A stretch of DNA of 64,000 nucleotides from Paludisphaera mucosa (lineage in GTDB: Bacteria; Planctomycetota; Planctomycetia; Isosphaerales; Isosphaeraceae): the NCBI RefSeq assembly GCF_029589435.1, contig NZ_JARRAG010000001.1, positions 1,168,808 through 1,232,807 of the forward strand, written 5' to 3'. Shown piece by piece: positions 1-8,556 of this stretch. Made by a program: the position numbers and the translations under genes. Positions within the stretch are counted from its first letter, which is position 1. Every line of letters begins with the position of its first letter. The notes under the pieces are model-generated. The model did no database searches, was not told where the DNA came from, and worked only from the letters and a program-made list of their open reading frames with translations.

Positions 1-242
1 TTCACGGCCGTGCACAGCTCGACGATGCGGTGGCGGAAGATGAAACGCGAGAGGTTGGGGATCGGCAGGTCGCGGATGTTGATGATCGAGTCGAAGGCCT
101 CGGTGATCCGGCTCGGACAGTCCGGCATGTCGTCGGACAGGACGAGGTGGAACGTCGCCTCGGGATGCACGCGCTTGACGGAGTGGGCCAGCGAGGCGGC
201 CTTCGGGAGGTAGTTGGCCGTGATGCTCGTGAAGACGTGCAT
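1..242 (-). CDS. Glycosyltransferase-like protein, N-terminal fragment (cut by window edge)
   Basis: The reverse strand reads an open frame of 80 codons running off the window edge. It begins MHVFTSITANYLPKAASLAH and later contains FDSIINIRDLPIPNLSRF and RIVELCTAV. This pattern (beta strand, 'ANYLPKA', then a predicted acidic strand around LVLSDD) resembles planctomycete nucleotide-diphospho-sugar transferase-like (GT8-like) glycosyltransferases encoded in surface polysaccharide clusters. ATG at 242 is preferred because AAGGA lies 6 nt upstream. An in-frame ATG at 248 directly abuts that AAGGA. The catalytic part lies outside the window, so the substrate is unknown. Its neighbours are further glycosyltransferases and methyltransferases, which fits a glycan assembly role. 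Confidence 0.65.
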   Translation of the reverse strand, partial: MHVFTSITANYLPKAASLAHSVKRVHPEATFHLVLSDDMPDCPSRITEAFDSIINIRDLPIPNLSRFIFRHRIVELCTAV

Positions 243-1037
243 GGGCATTCCTTTGCACCAGTAAGGATTTGGGCCTCGCGCCGCGGGCGGAGCGATGAGC
301 CATCGTCGCGGATCCCATGTGGGGATCCGAGGCGGGCGGATCCGTCCTGGACCGCCGCATCTCTTGTCGACGAGCCGCACAAGCTCTCGCGGCGGAGGTC
401 GAGATCCGTCGCCGTTCGCGGGAAAAATGCCCCGACGACGCACATGATCACGCGTCCGCTCGCCGACCCAAGCTCGCGGCCGCGTGAATTTAAAGGGTTC
501 CGACCCTTCTGTCAATCGATGGAGGAAAGGCCTGAGGCCGATTTCATCCGACTCGCGCGCCGGCGTCGCGGCGGATCGCATTCCACACAGCGCGCCGATC
601 GGGCCGATCCCGCCTCGCCTTCCCAATAAGGCTGTAGCCGCGCGTCGAAAGGGGCCGAAAAAATGATGACGGTTGAAGAGCGCGGACTCGGTCCGGACTC
701 TGTAAGCTCGGGAATCCCCGATCCGCGTCGAGAAGGAACTCGACCCATCGGCCGGAATGCCCGACTTCCGGCAGCTCGACGAATCGTCCATCGAGGCCTT
801 GATCGGGTCGCGAGGCCGGAGCCGAAATACGACGGCCCGTCGGGCTTCGGATTGACAAGGGATGGGCGTACTGTCATTAAGTCGCACTGACTCAGGAGCG
901 GGCGTCCCCGACTCGACGGGCCCATTGCTAAAATGAAGAAGCGTTAATTCTTGCGGCAGGGCGTCGCCAAGCCACGTCGCGACAGCGGCTTCTTCGGGTG
1001 GGCTGGCTCGAGAGAGGACCCGAGGAGCGTGAAGGAC
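243..1037. other. Intergenic region between divergent glycosyltransferase genes
   Basis: About 795 nt without a convincing gene. The open frames here have arginine/serine-rich shadow composition. It holds the start region of the leftward gene, a short hairpin at 493-508 (AAGGGT, loop TCCG, ACCCTT) and a candidate promoter near 852 for the rightward gene. No repeat or RNA gene was recognised. Confidence 0.6.
852..880 (+). promoter_or_regulatory. Candidate sigma70-type promoter for the 1554-aa glycosyltransferase
   Basis: A perfect TTGACA at 852-857 is followed after 17 nt by CATTAA at 875-880, a weak -10 match (3 of 6). It lies about 160 nt upstream of the chosen start codon at 1038. Position and spacing are right, but the -10 box is poor. 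Confidence 0.35.
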
Positions 1038-4000
1038 ATGGACGTCTCGTTCTACTTGTCGGAAGCCTCATTCTGGACGCCCGACCACGCTTTCGAGCCG
1101 CTCTCCCACAGTCCGTTCAGCCCGATTGCATACTGGCTGGTGGACGTTCTGCGGCCGAGCCAGATCGTCCAGCTCGGCGGCCGCGAGCCGGGCGTCTACT
1201 TTTCGCTCTGCGAGGCCGTACGACGGCTGAACCTCGACGCTCGGTGCCTGGCGATCGAACCATCGACCGCCGCCGGCTCGGGAGCGGCCTTCCTGGAGGC
1301 CTCTCTGAGGCGTGTCCGAGAGGCCCACGATCGATCCTACGGGACGATCTCGAAGTTGCTCCGAATCGACCCCGACGAGATCGTCGACGCGATTGAGGAC
1401 GGGTCGATCGACCTCTTCCACGCATCGACCCCCGCGGACGTCGAGCATCTCCTGGTCGACTTCAAACTCTGGCGGCCGAAGCTCTCGGACCGCGCCGTGA
1501 TCCTGCTTCCCAAGACGTGCATACAGGGCCGGACGCTGGGTTCTTACGCGAGCTTCCATGATCTTTCGCGAAACCACCCCGCCTTCGAGTTCACGCATGG
1601 CGAGGGCCTCGGGTTGATCGCGGTCGGTCGTGAGATCCCCGATCGACTCAACCCGCTCTTCGAGGCCCACAAGTTCCCAGGCCGCAGGAATGCCATCCGG
1701 GCGGTTTACGCACGTCTCGGAAAGAGCCTCGGCGAAAGCCTGGCGTCGTCTGCCGGACGAGGTGAAAACTTCGATCGGGAAGCGATCCTCGACCTCGGGG
1801 TCTTCGAAGCCGAGGGTCGTCGCCCCGAGACGTGGCGAAGCGAGTTCGCAGCCGAGGAAGAGAACCTCGCGCTTCGCGAGGAGCTCGACATGCTCCGCGA
1901 GGAACTCGCGGGCCTCGACGAGAACCATCAGGACATCGCCCGGGAGCACGCGGACCTCGGTCGCGAGAATCCCTGGCTTCGCCGCGACCTGGCGCATTTC
2001 CAGCACCACTACGCGGAGGCGATGGCGCAACTGGACGAGCTGCGGCGGAGCACGGCTCTCCGCTTGATCGAGCGTTGTCGCGGCACCCGGGATCGCTTCT
2101 TCCCCAGGACCCGGCTGCATGGCCGATGCCTGGAATTGTCGATACGCTTCCTCCGCGTCGCGGCGTCCGATGGGCCTCGACCGGCTCTCGCCAGGGTGTC
2201 GCGGCGCGTGATCCGCAAGGTCAAGAAGACGCTTGGCATCGGTGTAGAGACGCTCTCCCAGGTCGTCCCCGCAGGAATCCCGGCCCTCGCTCCCGCCCGC
2301 TTCGACGAATTGCCGTGGCAGGGGGTTGAAACGAGGAAGCGCGACGTCGAGACCCGCACCCGGGCGACGTTCAAGGTCCTGCTCGTCTCGCACTCGGCCT
2401 GCCGCACGGGGGCGCCGTTGTGCCTGCTCCGGCTCGCCGAGGAACTCTCCAGGCTGCCGGATGTGGAGTGCTGGGTCGTTTTGAAGACCAGCGGCGAGCT
2501 GGCGCCGGAGTTCGAGCGCCACGCGCCGACGCTGGAACTTGCGAAGACCGTCGAGTGCGGCCTCGCCACCTGGAGTGATGCGCCGAAGGTCATCGCCGCC
2601 CGCTTCCGCGAATACGCTCGGAACGGCGTCGCGGTCTGCAATACGATGGCGGTCAGCGAATTCCACGAGGCCCTGGCCGCCCACGACGTGCCGGTCCTGT
2701 CCTGGATCCACGAGCTGCCGACGTTTATCGAGATCCTCGGCGGGGTCGAGGCCATCGACCGCATCAAGGCCGCGAGCCGCCGCATGATCGTCCCCGCCGA
2801 CGTCGTGCGGAGTGCGCTCATTACTCGATTCGACGTCGATCCGGATGCGATCCAGACGGTCCGCTACGGGCTTGAGGGCAAGACCCGCGACCTGTCGCGC
2901 GACGAGATGAGGGAGCGCGTCCGAACCGAGCTGAGGCTCCCCGAAGATGCGCGGATCGTGCTCGGCTGCGGGACGATCGATCTCCGCAAGGGGGCCGACC
3001 TCTTCGTGCAGGCGGCCCGGCGGCTGCTCTCCGACCCGGAGGCCTCAGGGCTCGCCGAACGGACCTGGTTCGTCTGGTTCGGCCACGTCGTGAACACCGA
3101 CCTTTTCCACTGGCTGCGTCACGATATCGAGGCGTCCGGATTCACCGATCGGATTCGATTCGCCGGCGTTCGCGGGGGCATGGCGCCCTACTTCCTCGCG
3201 GCCGACCTGTTCGCGTTGACCTCGCGCGAGGATCCCTGCCCGTTCGCAAACCTGGAGGCCATGGAGAGCGCCCTTCCCGTCGTCGCCTTCCAGGGATCCG
3301 GTGGCGCGCCCGAGGTGCTCAACGGCGGCGGTGTGGCCGTCCCCTACCTCGACGTCTCGGCCATGGCCCAGGCGATGCGAGCCCTCCTCGCCGACGATGC
3401 CAGGCGTTTGGAGATGGGGCGTCGCGGCCGCGACACGATCCGCCGCTCGTTCACCTGGCCGCGATTCATGGACGAGTTCGTCGCCATCCTGAAGGCCCAG
3501 TACGGCTACGGCCCGGCTCAGGAATTGAAGGTCTCGGTGATCGTGCCCAACTACCGGCACGCACCCTATCTCGAAGAGCGGCTCCGCAGCGTCTTCGAGC
3601 AGACCGTCCGGCCGCACGAGATCATCTTCCTCGACGACGCATCGCCCGATGACAGCGTCGAGGTCGCCCGTCGGCTCGCCCCGCTCTCGCCGGTGCCGAT
3701 GCGGATCGTCGTCAACGACCGCAACAGCGGGAGCACTTTCCGGCAGTGGATGAAGGGCATGGAGCTCGCCACCGGCGACCTGATCTGGCTCGCCGAATCC
3801 GACGACGCCTGCCACCCTCAGTTCCTCGAACGGCTCCTGCCCGAATTCCACGACCGCGACGTCGTCCTGGCTTACGCCCAGTCCGCACTCATCGGCCCCA
3901 AGAGCGAGGCCTGGGCCGCGGACTTCCTGGCACATACCGACGACCTCGACCCCCAGCGCTGGCGTAGTCGCTACACGGCCGAAGCCGCCGAAGAGGCCGA

Positions 4001-5702
4001 GTTGGGGCTTAGTCAGAAGAACACGATCCCGAACGCCAGCGCGGTCGTCTTTCGCAAGCCCGAGCGCCTGGACTTCGCCGCGGAGCTGGCGGGCATGCGA
4101 TTCGCGGGCGACTGGCTCTTCTACGCCATGATGCTACGCGGCGGCAAGATCGCGTTCGTTCCGGAATCGTTGAACTCGTACCGACGCCACGAGCAATCGG
4201 TCTCGTTCCAGTCGATCAAGGCGGACACGCACGCCGAGGAAACGCTGCACGTCAAGTTCCGCATCTTCGAGACGTTCGACGTCTCGCTCGACGCCATGGC
4301 TCGCAGCCTCGGCCAGACGCTGTTCGAATACGACATGATGACCGAGCGCTTCGACTTGAAGCGAGCGGCCCTCATGTCCAACGCTCGTGCGGCGGCCCCG
4401 CTCGCCAGGATCCGAGAGTTGATGCGGCGGAGGCTCGGTGTGCAGGCCGAGCTGAAAGTCCTCCTCGTGGTCGACGGTTCGGAGACCGGGCTGGCCGCGA
4501 CCTCGACGATCCACCTGGCCAACGCACTGGCGCGAGAACATCAGGTCTTCATCTGCTGCGCCTCGCCTGCCGACGAGAACGAGGGTTTCCGCTCCCAGTT
4601 GAACGATCGCGTGGTTCTGCTCGAAGGGACGCTCGGAAATACACCCTGGTCGAGCCCTCGGCCGATGGGCGTCGAGCCCGCGAGCCGTGCTCGGGCGACG
4701 ATCCTCCAGGAACTCATCCGGTTCCACGAAATCGACGTGATCCACTCGCGACATGAAAGGGCAGACCGGCTCGTCGCTCAGATCAACGGCGATTTGAACC
4801 TCCCTTGGTTCGTCCATCTCGCTGAGGGCCGCGGAGGATGGTTCGAGGAACGCCCGGCTGGTGGAAACGCGGGATCGAGTCGGCCGGTCGACATGGTCTC
4901 CGGCGTCTTCTACGAGGGCGTGGCGTCGCCCGCCCTGGCCGAGGAATCGCCCGAGCTGTCCCGCAAGCGTTGGATTCCCCTCTTTCCGGGCATGCAACCC
5001 GACGCCGTCGTGGAAAGTCGGACGCCACCCATCGCAAGGCGGGATGCGGAGTTCCTCGTTTTCCTGATCGCGGGGGGCTCGGAGACTCAAGGGGACTGCG
5101 CGGACGCGATGTCGGCCGTCCGCGTCCTCAATCGACTCCCCGCCGCCGAGCGCGGGGGCCGACGAGTCCGTCTGGTGTTGACCGGATCGGCGTCGGTCGC
5201 GCTGCATGGGCAGGGAGGCTCGACCGCGAACCGCGTCGCACTTACGAGTTCGGATCCTCGCGATTCCATGGCCGTGCTCGCCCAGTGCGATGCGGCCCTC
5301 GCTCCGCACGAGAATCTCGCGGCCGAAACCTCCAGCTACATCGCGGCGGCCCTCGCCTGCCACTTGCCGATCATCGCGCCCGACCGGGGCCCGATCCACG
5401 ACGTGCTGACGCTCGATCGACGGACCGCGGGGCTCGCCGCTCCATCCAACGAGCATGGCAGCCTCGAAGTCGACCGGATGGTCACGGCGATGCTCCGTTA
5501 CCTCCGCCATCCCGATCTCTACGCCGCCCACCGCGCCCGCGCCCGATCTCTCTTCGAGGCCCGCTTCCACATCGACCAGACCGCGGCCGTCTGCACCGAG
5601 GCCTACTTCCACGCCCGCGACTTCCTCGTCTTCCCGCGAGAGACGCGCCCGACCCTCGCCTTGCCGGAACGCTCGATGAAGGCGTCTCGCGAGAGCGCGT
5701 GA
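1038..5702 (+). CDS. Modular methyltransferase / GT4 / GT2 / GT4-like glycosyltransferase, 1554 aa
   Basis: A predicted multi-domain cytoplasmic enzyme for surface glycan assembly. Residues 1-230 resemble a class I SAM methyltransferase of the Methyltransf_24/TylF type (IVQLGGREPGVYFSLCEA, then DLFHASTPADVEHLLVDF). A coiled coil spans about 271-338. A GT4 domain follows: FKVLLVSHS near 445, and the nucleotide-sugar signature SREDPCPFANLEAMESALPV near 728-760. A GT2 domain begins with SVIVPNYRHAPYLEERL near 831 and contains FLDDASPDD. A second GT4-like domain starts with LKVLLVVDGSETG near 1138 and ends near 1540. Start ATG 1038 has GAAGGA just upstream. A longer TTG-initiated frame from 951 lacks a comparable site. 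The glycan and donors cannot be read from sequence. The domain order suggests several successive transfers by one polypeptide. Confidence 0.85.
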   Translation: MDVSFYLSEASFWTPDHAFEPLSHSPFSPIAYWLVDVLRPSQIVQLGGREPGVYFSLCEAVRRLNLDARCLAIEPSTAAGSGAAFLEASLRRVREAHDRSYGTISKLLRIDPDEIVDAIEDGSIDLFHASTPADVEHLLVDFKLWRPKLSDRAVILLPKTCIQGRTLGSYASFHDLSRNHPAFEFTHGEGLGLIAVGREIPDRLNPLFEAHKFPGRRNAIRAVYARLGKSLGESLASSAGRGENFDREAILDLGVFEAEGRRPETWRSEFAAEEENLALREELDMLREELAGLDENHQDIAREHADLGRENPWLRRDLAHFQHHYAEAMAQLDELRRSTALRLIERCRGTRDRFFPRTRLHGRCLELSIRFLRVAASDGPRPALARVSRRVIRKVKKTLGIGVETLSQVVPAGIPALAPARFDELPWQGVETRKRDVETRTRATFKVLLVSHSACRTGAPLCLLRLAEELSRLPDVECWVVLKTSGELAPEFERHAPTLELAKTVECGLATWSDAPKVIAARFREYARNGVAVCNTMAVSEFHEALAAHDVPVLSWIHELPTFIEILGGVEAIDRIKAASRRMIVPADVVRSALITRFDVDPDAIQTVRYGLEGKTRDLSRDEMRERVRTELRLPEDARIVLGCGTIDLRKGADLFVQAARRLLSDPEASGLAERTWFVWFGHVVNTDLFHWLRHDIEASGFTDRIRFAGVRGGMAPYFLAADLFALTSREDPCPFANLEAMESALPVVAFQGSGGAPEVLNGGGVAVPYLDVSAMAQAMRALLADDARRLEMGRRGRDTIRRSFTWPRFMDEFVAILKAQYGYGPAQELKVSVIVPNYRHAPYLEERLRSVFEQTVRPHEIIFLDDASPDDSVEVARRLAPLSPVPMRIVVNDRNSGSTFRQWMKGMELATGDLIWLAESDDACHPQFLERLLPEFHDRDVVLAYAQSALIGPKSEAWAADFLAHTDDLDPQRWRSRYTAEAAEEAELGLSQKNTIPNASAVVFRKPERLDFAAELAGMRFAGDWLFYAMMLRGGKIAFVPESLNSYRRHEQSVSFQSIKADTHAEETLHVKFRIFETFDVSLDAMARSLGQTLFEYDMMTERFDLKRAALMSNARAAAPLARIRELMRRRLGVQAELKVLLVVDGSETGLAATSTIHLANALAREHQVFICCASPADENEGFRSQLNDRVVLLEGTLGNTPWSSPRPMGVEPASRARATILQELIRFHEIDVIHSRHERADRLVAQINGDLNLPWFVHLAEGRGGWFEERPAGGNAGSSRPVDMVSGVFYEGVASPALAEESPELSRKRWIPLFPGMQPDAVVESRTPPIARRDAEFLVFLIAGGSETQGDCADAMSAVRVLNRLPAAERGGRRVRLVLTGSASVALHGQGGSTANRVALTSSDPRDSMAVLAQCDAALAPHENLAAETSSYIAAALACHLPIIAPDRGPIHDVLTLDRRTAGLAAPSNEHGSLEVDRMVTAMLRYLRHPDLYAAHRARARSLFEARFHIDQTAAVCTEAYFHARDFLVFPRETRPTLALPERSMKASRESA

Positions 5703-5791
5703 GCCGAGTGATCGAGGCGAGGGTGGTTACCTCACCGCAGCGACGCTGTTAGCCTGGAGCCGGACAGGAGCGCCGGCTGCGGGGATGCGGC

Positions 5792-6496
5792 ATGCTTCGA
5801 TCGTGGACTCGCCTCGATAATCTGGCGATCTCGGTGGTTCTGAGCGTCCTCGTCTCGGGCGTTGCGACGGCGCTCTGCGCCGCAATCGTTCATGCCCGGA
5901 CGGACGCGAGGGCTGCGAACTGCCTCAATAATCCACTTTTCTTGTATCATTGGCTCCTGAATTATCAGTCCGAACACGGCCACCCGCCGCCCGCCGTCAT
6001 GTTCGATTCGGAAGGGCGGCCGATGCACAGCTGGCGGGCCGTCGTCTGGGCTTACGGGTCCCCTGAATTTGCGGCTCGCTACGACTTCAGCGAACCGTGG
6101 AACAGCCCGGCGAACCTCGCCGCCGCGCAGCCCGTTCCGGTGGACCTATGGTGTCACAACTCGCAGAACAGTCCGGCATGCTCTACCAACTACGCCGCGA
6201 TCCTGGACGGAGACCGCTGTTCCCTCGACTCGGCGGGGCAGGGCGGGCCGAATAAGCGTCGCATCGTGATCGTCGAGGTGCCCGATTCGACGATCCTGTG
6301 GACCGAGCCGCGGGACGTGACGCTGGAGGAGATCGCCAGGTTCCCGCCGCCCCACGACCCCGGCGGGCTCGCGGCGGTCTTCTCGGACGGGAGTTATCGT
6401 CGGCTTTCGATCCAGGAGATTCTCGCCCCCGAGATCCTGGATCACTGGACCCGCCACCTCAAGGCGGCGCGCGCGAAAAAGAGCCCCGATCGTTGA
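5792..6496 (+). CDS. DUF1559-like protein lacking the prepilin cleavage motif, 234 aa
   Basis: One N-terminal hydrophobic helix (about residues 10-32) is followed by a DUF1559-type domain: NNPLFLYHWLLNYQSEHGH, PMHSWRAVVWAY, an NSPAN segment, and a C-terminal HDPGGLAAVFSDG close to the family's H-X9-DG signature. Unlike canonical DUF1559 proteins it has no GFTLIELLVVIAI prepilin motif, so it is probably membrane-anchored or exported by another route. It lies 89 nt after the large glycosyltransferase gene and is convergent with the methyltransferase downstream. Its stop codon falls inside the hairpin at 6480-6510. Function unknown; a truncated or diverged pseudopilin relative is the best description. 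Confidence 0.7.
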   Translation: MLRSWTRLDNLAISVVLSVLVSGVATALCAAIVHARTDARAANCLNNPLFLYHWLLNYQSEHGHPPPAVMFDSEGRPMHSWRAVVWAYGSPEFAARYDFSEPWNSPANLAAAQPVPVDLWCHNSQNSPACSTNYAAILDGDRCSLDSAGQGGPNKRRIVIVEVPDSTILWTEPRDVTLEEIARFPPPHDPGGLAAVFSDGSYRRLSIQEILAPEILDHWTRHLKAARAKKSPDR

Positions 6497-6510
6497 TCGA
6501 CCGGGGCTCT
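6476..6510 (-). terminator. Intrinsic terminator of the tandem methyltransferase gene
   Basis: The inverted repeat AGAGCCCCG (6480-6488) / CGGGGCTCT (6502-6510) has an inner GATC-GTT-GATC extension. On the minus strand it is followed by a run of five T (6480-6476). It begins 28 nt after the stop of the leftward gene and includes the stop of the rightward gene. Confidence 0.75.
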
Positions 6511-6537
6511 CGTGGATCGTTCTAGCTATGAGCGGGA

Positions 6538-8280
6538 TCAACGTCCCTTGCGGACGATCCAGAGGTCCTGGTGGTACCACCATTCGGCCTGCTTGAAGTC
6601 GACGATGGTGGCGTCGACCGCCTTCTGCACGGTCGGGACGACGTATTGGGCCAGGCTCAGGGTCAGGCCGTATTCCGCCGCGTCGAGGTCGTGCTGCTCG
6701 CTGCGAGCCTGGAACCAGAAGCCTTCCTCGTCGGCGTCGTCGACCGTGATCTGCAGGCCCTTGCAGCTCTTGACGCCGTGGGTCGTGAAGAGCAGGTGCC
6801 CCCCCGGGGCGAGGGAGCCGTACAAGGCTTTGACCCAGCGCCCGAAGGTGGACTTCGGCATGTGCGAGAAGAACGAGAGCGCGAAGATCGCGTCGTACTT
6901 CTCGGGCGTGGCGAATCCCTCGGGCGTGTGCGCCGATTGGAGAGCCTTGACGCCGATCTGGTTCGTCAGGAACTCGATCGCTTCGGGGTGGATGTCGCAG
7001 CTCGTCAGGTCGAGCCGGGGGTTCTTCTTCAGGTGCCGCGACACGCAGCCGTAGCCCGAGGCGAACTCCAGCAGCTTGATCGGCTTGTCCACCCCGAAGA
7101 GCCGGCTCAGGTGGCCGTCGAGCTTGGCCGCCGAGCGGGCGCCGTCCTCGAAGTAATATTTCGTCGCGTCTTCAAGCGACATCTCGGGGTGGGTCGCCAC
7201 GAACCAGAAGATGAAGTCCTTGGGATGGACGACCTTCGTCACCTGCTCCTTCTCGGCCCACTGCTCGTTGAGCCGGAGCATCTCCTCGGTGAGCGCGCCG
7301 TCGTTGGGGGGGACGGGGACGCCGCCGGTCTTGGGCTTGGAAGCCTCGGCGACCTCGGCCTCGCTCTTGGCCCCGCCCACGTTCACGATCGTCGTGGCCG
7401 GGCTGCCCGGCTTCACCTTGAACAGCATCGCGTACTGGCCGAGGACCTCGCCGAGCTTGACGGCGAGCTGCAGGCCGGCCTCGTCGCACATCTCGACGAA
7501 GTAGTCGATGTCGACGTCGATCTTGACCTCGTCGCCCGAGTACCGCGTGCCCGGGGTCGGGTGGATGTGGATCGTCGGCAGGAACATGCCGGCGGGCGCC
7601 ATGACCCGGCGCACCTCGCGCAGGTAGTGTCGGGCGTCGGGTTCGAGCAGGTGGGTGAACAGCGAGCAGCCCCAGGCGAAGTCGACCGACCCGTCCTTCG
7701 CCGGGAACTTCACCTCGGTCGGCTTGACAGCCCCCCGGGGGTTGTAGCACGACAAAACGTCGAGGTGATGGAATTCGAACTTATCGCCGATCCGCGGGAC
7801 GAGCACCTGGTTGCAGAAATCGATGCTGTCTTTGAGGACGTCGATGCCGACGTACTTGCGGACGTAAGGATGGTAGGCGAGGTTGCGGGCCATCTTGCCG
7901 CTGCCGCAGCCGATGTCCAGCAGCAGCGAGTTCGGCTTGAGGAACTTGCTCAGCAGGATCTGCCAGGCGTCGCCGCTGAGGATGTAGCCCGCCATCGAGG
8001 GGCTGCCGGCCGTCGCCCGGACGCCGGCGCCCGGGATCGGCGGGATGATGGCCGAGAGGTGCTCCGTCCCCAGGAAGTACGGATCCAGGCCCTCGAACTG
8101 GGCCTGCTCCTTCTGGAACTGGGCGACCTGCATCTTCAGCCAGGAGATCTCCATCTCCATCGCCTGCACGTTCGCCGACCTGCCGGCGCCCTCGCCGGCC
8201 AGGGTGACGGACGACGTCCTGGGGAAAAGGACGCCGAGCAGCCCCTTGCGGGGCGGGTTGGTGGTATTCGAGTTCGCCAT
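6538..8280 (-). CDS. Tandem class I SAM-dependent methyltransferase, 580 aa
   Basis: Two methyltransferase domains lie in one chain. A short N-terminal stretch with predicted coiled-coil character (about residues 38-62) precedes domain 1, whose SAM-binding motif LLDIGCGSGKM is at about 120-130, followed by YVGIDVLKDSIDF and the late strand FAWGCSLFTHLL. Domain 2 (about 395-560) has LLEFASGYGCVSRHL, LTSCDIHPEAIEFL and DAIFALSFFSHM. Between them is a linker rich in Ala, Glu and Pro. The likely role is methylation of sugars or lipid-linked intermediates of the neighbouring glycan cluster; the substrate is not readable. A terminator lies just downstream, and the gene is divergent from the 1797-aa glycosyltransferase gene. 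The two domains may modify different positions or one may be structural. Confidence 0.85.
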   Translation of the reverse strand: MANSNTTNPPRKGLLGVLFPRTSSVTLAGEGAGRSANVQAMEMEISWLKMQVAQFQKEQAQFEGLDPYFLGTEHLSAIIPPIPGAGVRATAGSPSMAGYILSGDAWQILLSKFLKPNSLLLDIGCGSGKMARNLAYHPYVRKYVGIDVLKDSIDFCNQVLVPRIGDKFEFHHLDVLSCYNPRGAVKPTEVKFPAKDGSVDFAWGCSLFTHLLEPDARHYLREVRRVMAPAGMFLPTIHIHPTPGTRYSGDEVKIDVDIDYFVEMCDEAGLQLAVKLGEVLGQYAMLFKVKPGSPATTIVNVGGAKSEAEVAEASKPKTGGVPVPPNDGALTEEMLRLNEQWAEKEQVTKVVHPKDFIFWFVATHPEMSLEDATKYYFEDGARSAAKLDGHLSRLFGVDKPIKLLEFASGYGCVSRHLKKNPRLDLTSCDIHPEAIEFLTNQIGVKALQSAHTPEGFATPEKYDAIFALSFFSHMPKSTFGRWVKALYGSLAPGGHLLFTTHGVKSCKGLQITVDDADEEGFWFQARSEQHDLDAAEYGLTLSLAQYVVPTVQKAVDATIVDFKQAEWWYHQDLWIVRKGR

Positions 8281-8556
8281 GCGGGCTCACTACCTTTCTC
8301 GAGACCGGGAAAGACCGAGGAAGTGATGGTCGCCCTGGCCCGACGCAAGACGGATTGAGGGCGGATCGGCGCGGGATTATAGCCGGGTGCCCCGATCCAG
8401 CAAGGCGAGAATCGAGCCTCCCCGGGCCGTCGCCGACCCGTCTTGACCCCCTTCGGCGGCTGATGTAAACCACCGGTCGCATGCGCAGTCGAAGTCCGGC
8501 CCGCGAGGACGACGCCCGCCGTCGAGGGGCATCCGACAATTCCTACGGAGGAGACC

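Noticed and set aside
1068-2711. Minus-strand open frame of 547 codons inside the first large glycosyltransferase
   Set aside because: Antisense shadow of the real gene; no recognised motif and no ribosome binding site.
6571-8358. Plus-strand open frame of 595 codons opposite the tandem methyltransferase
   Set aside because: Low-complexity composition (Arg, Glu, Val, Leu, Asp) and no start signal; the methyltransferase on the minus strand explains the DNA.
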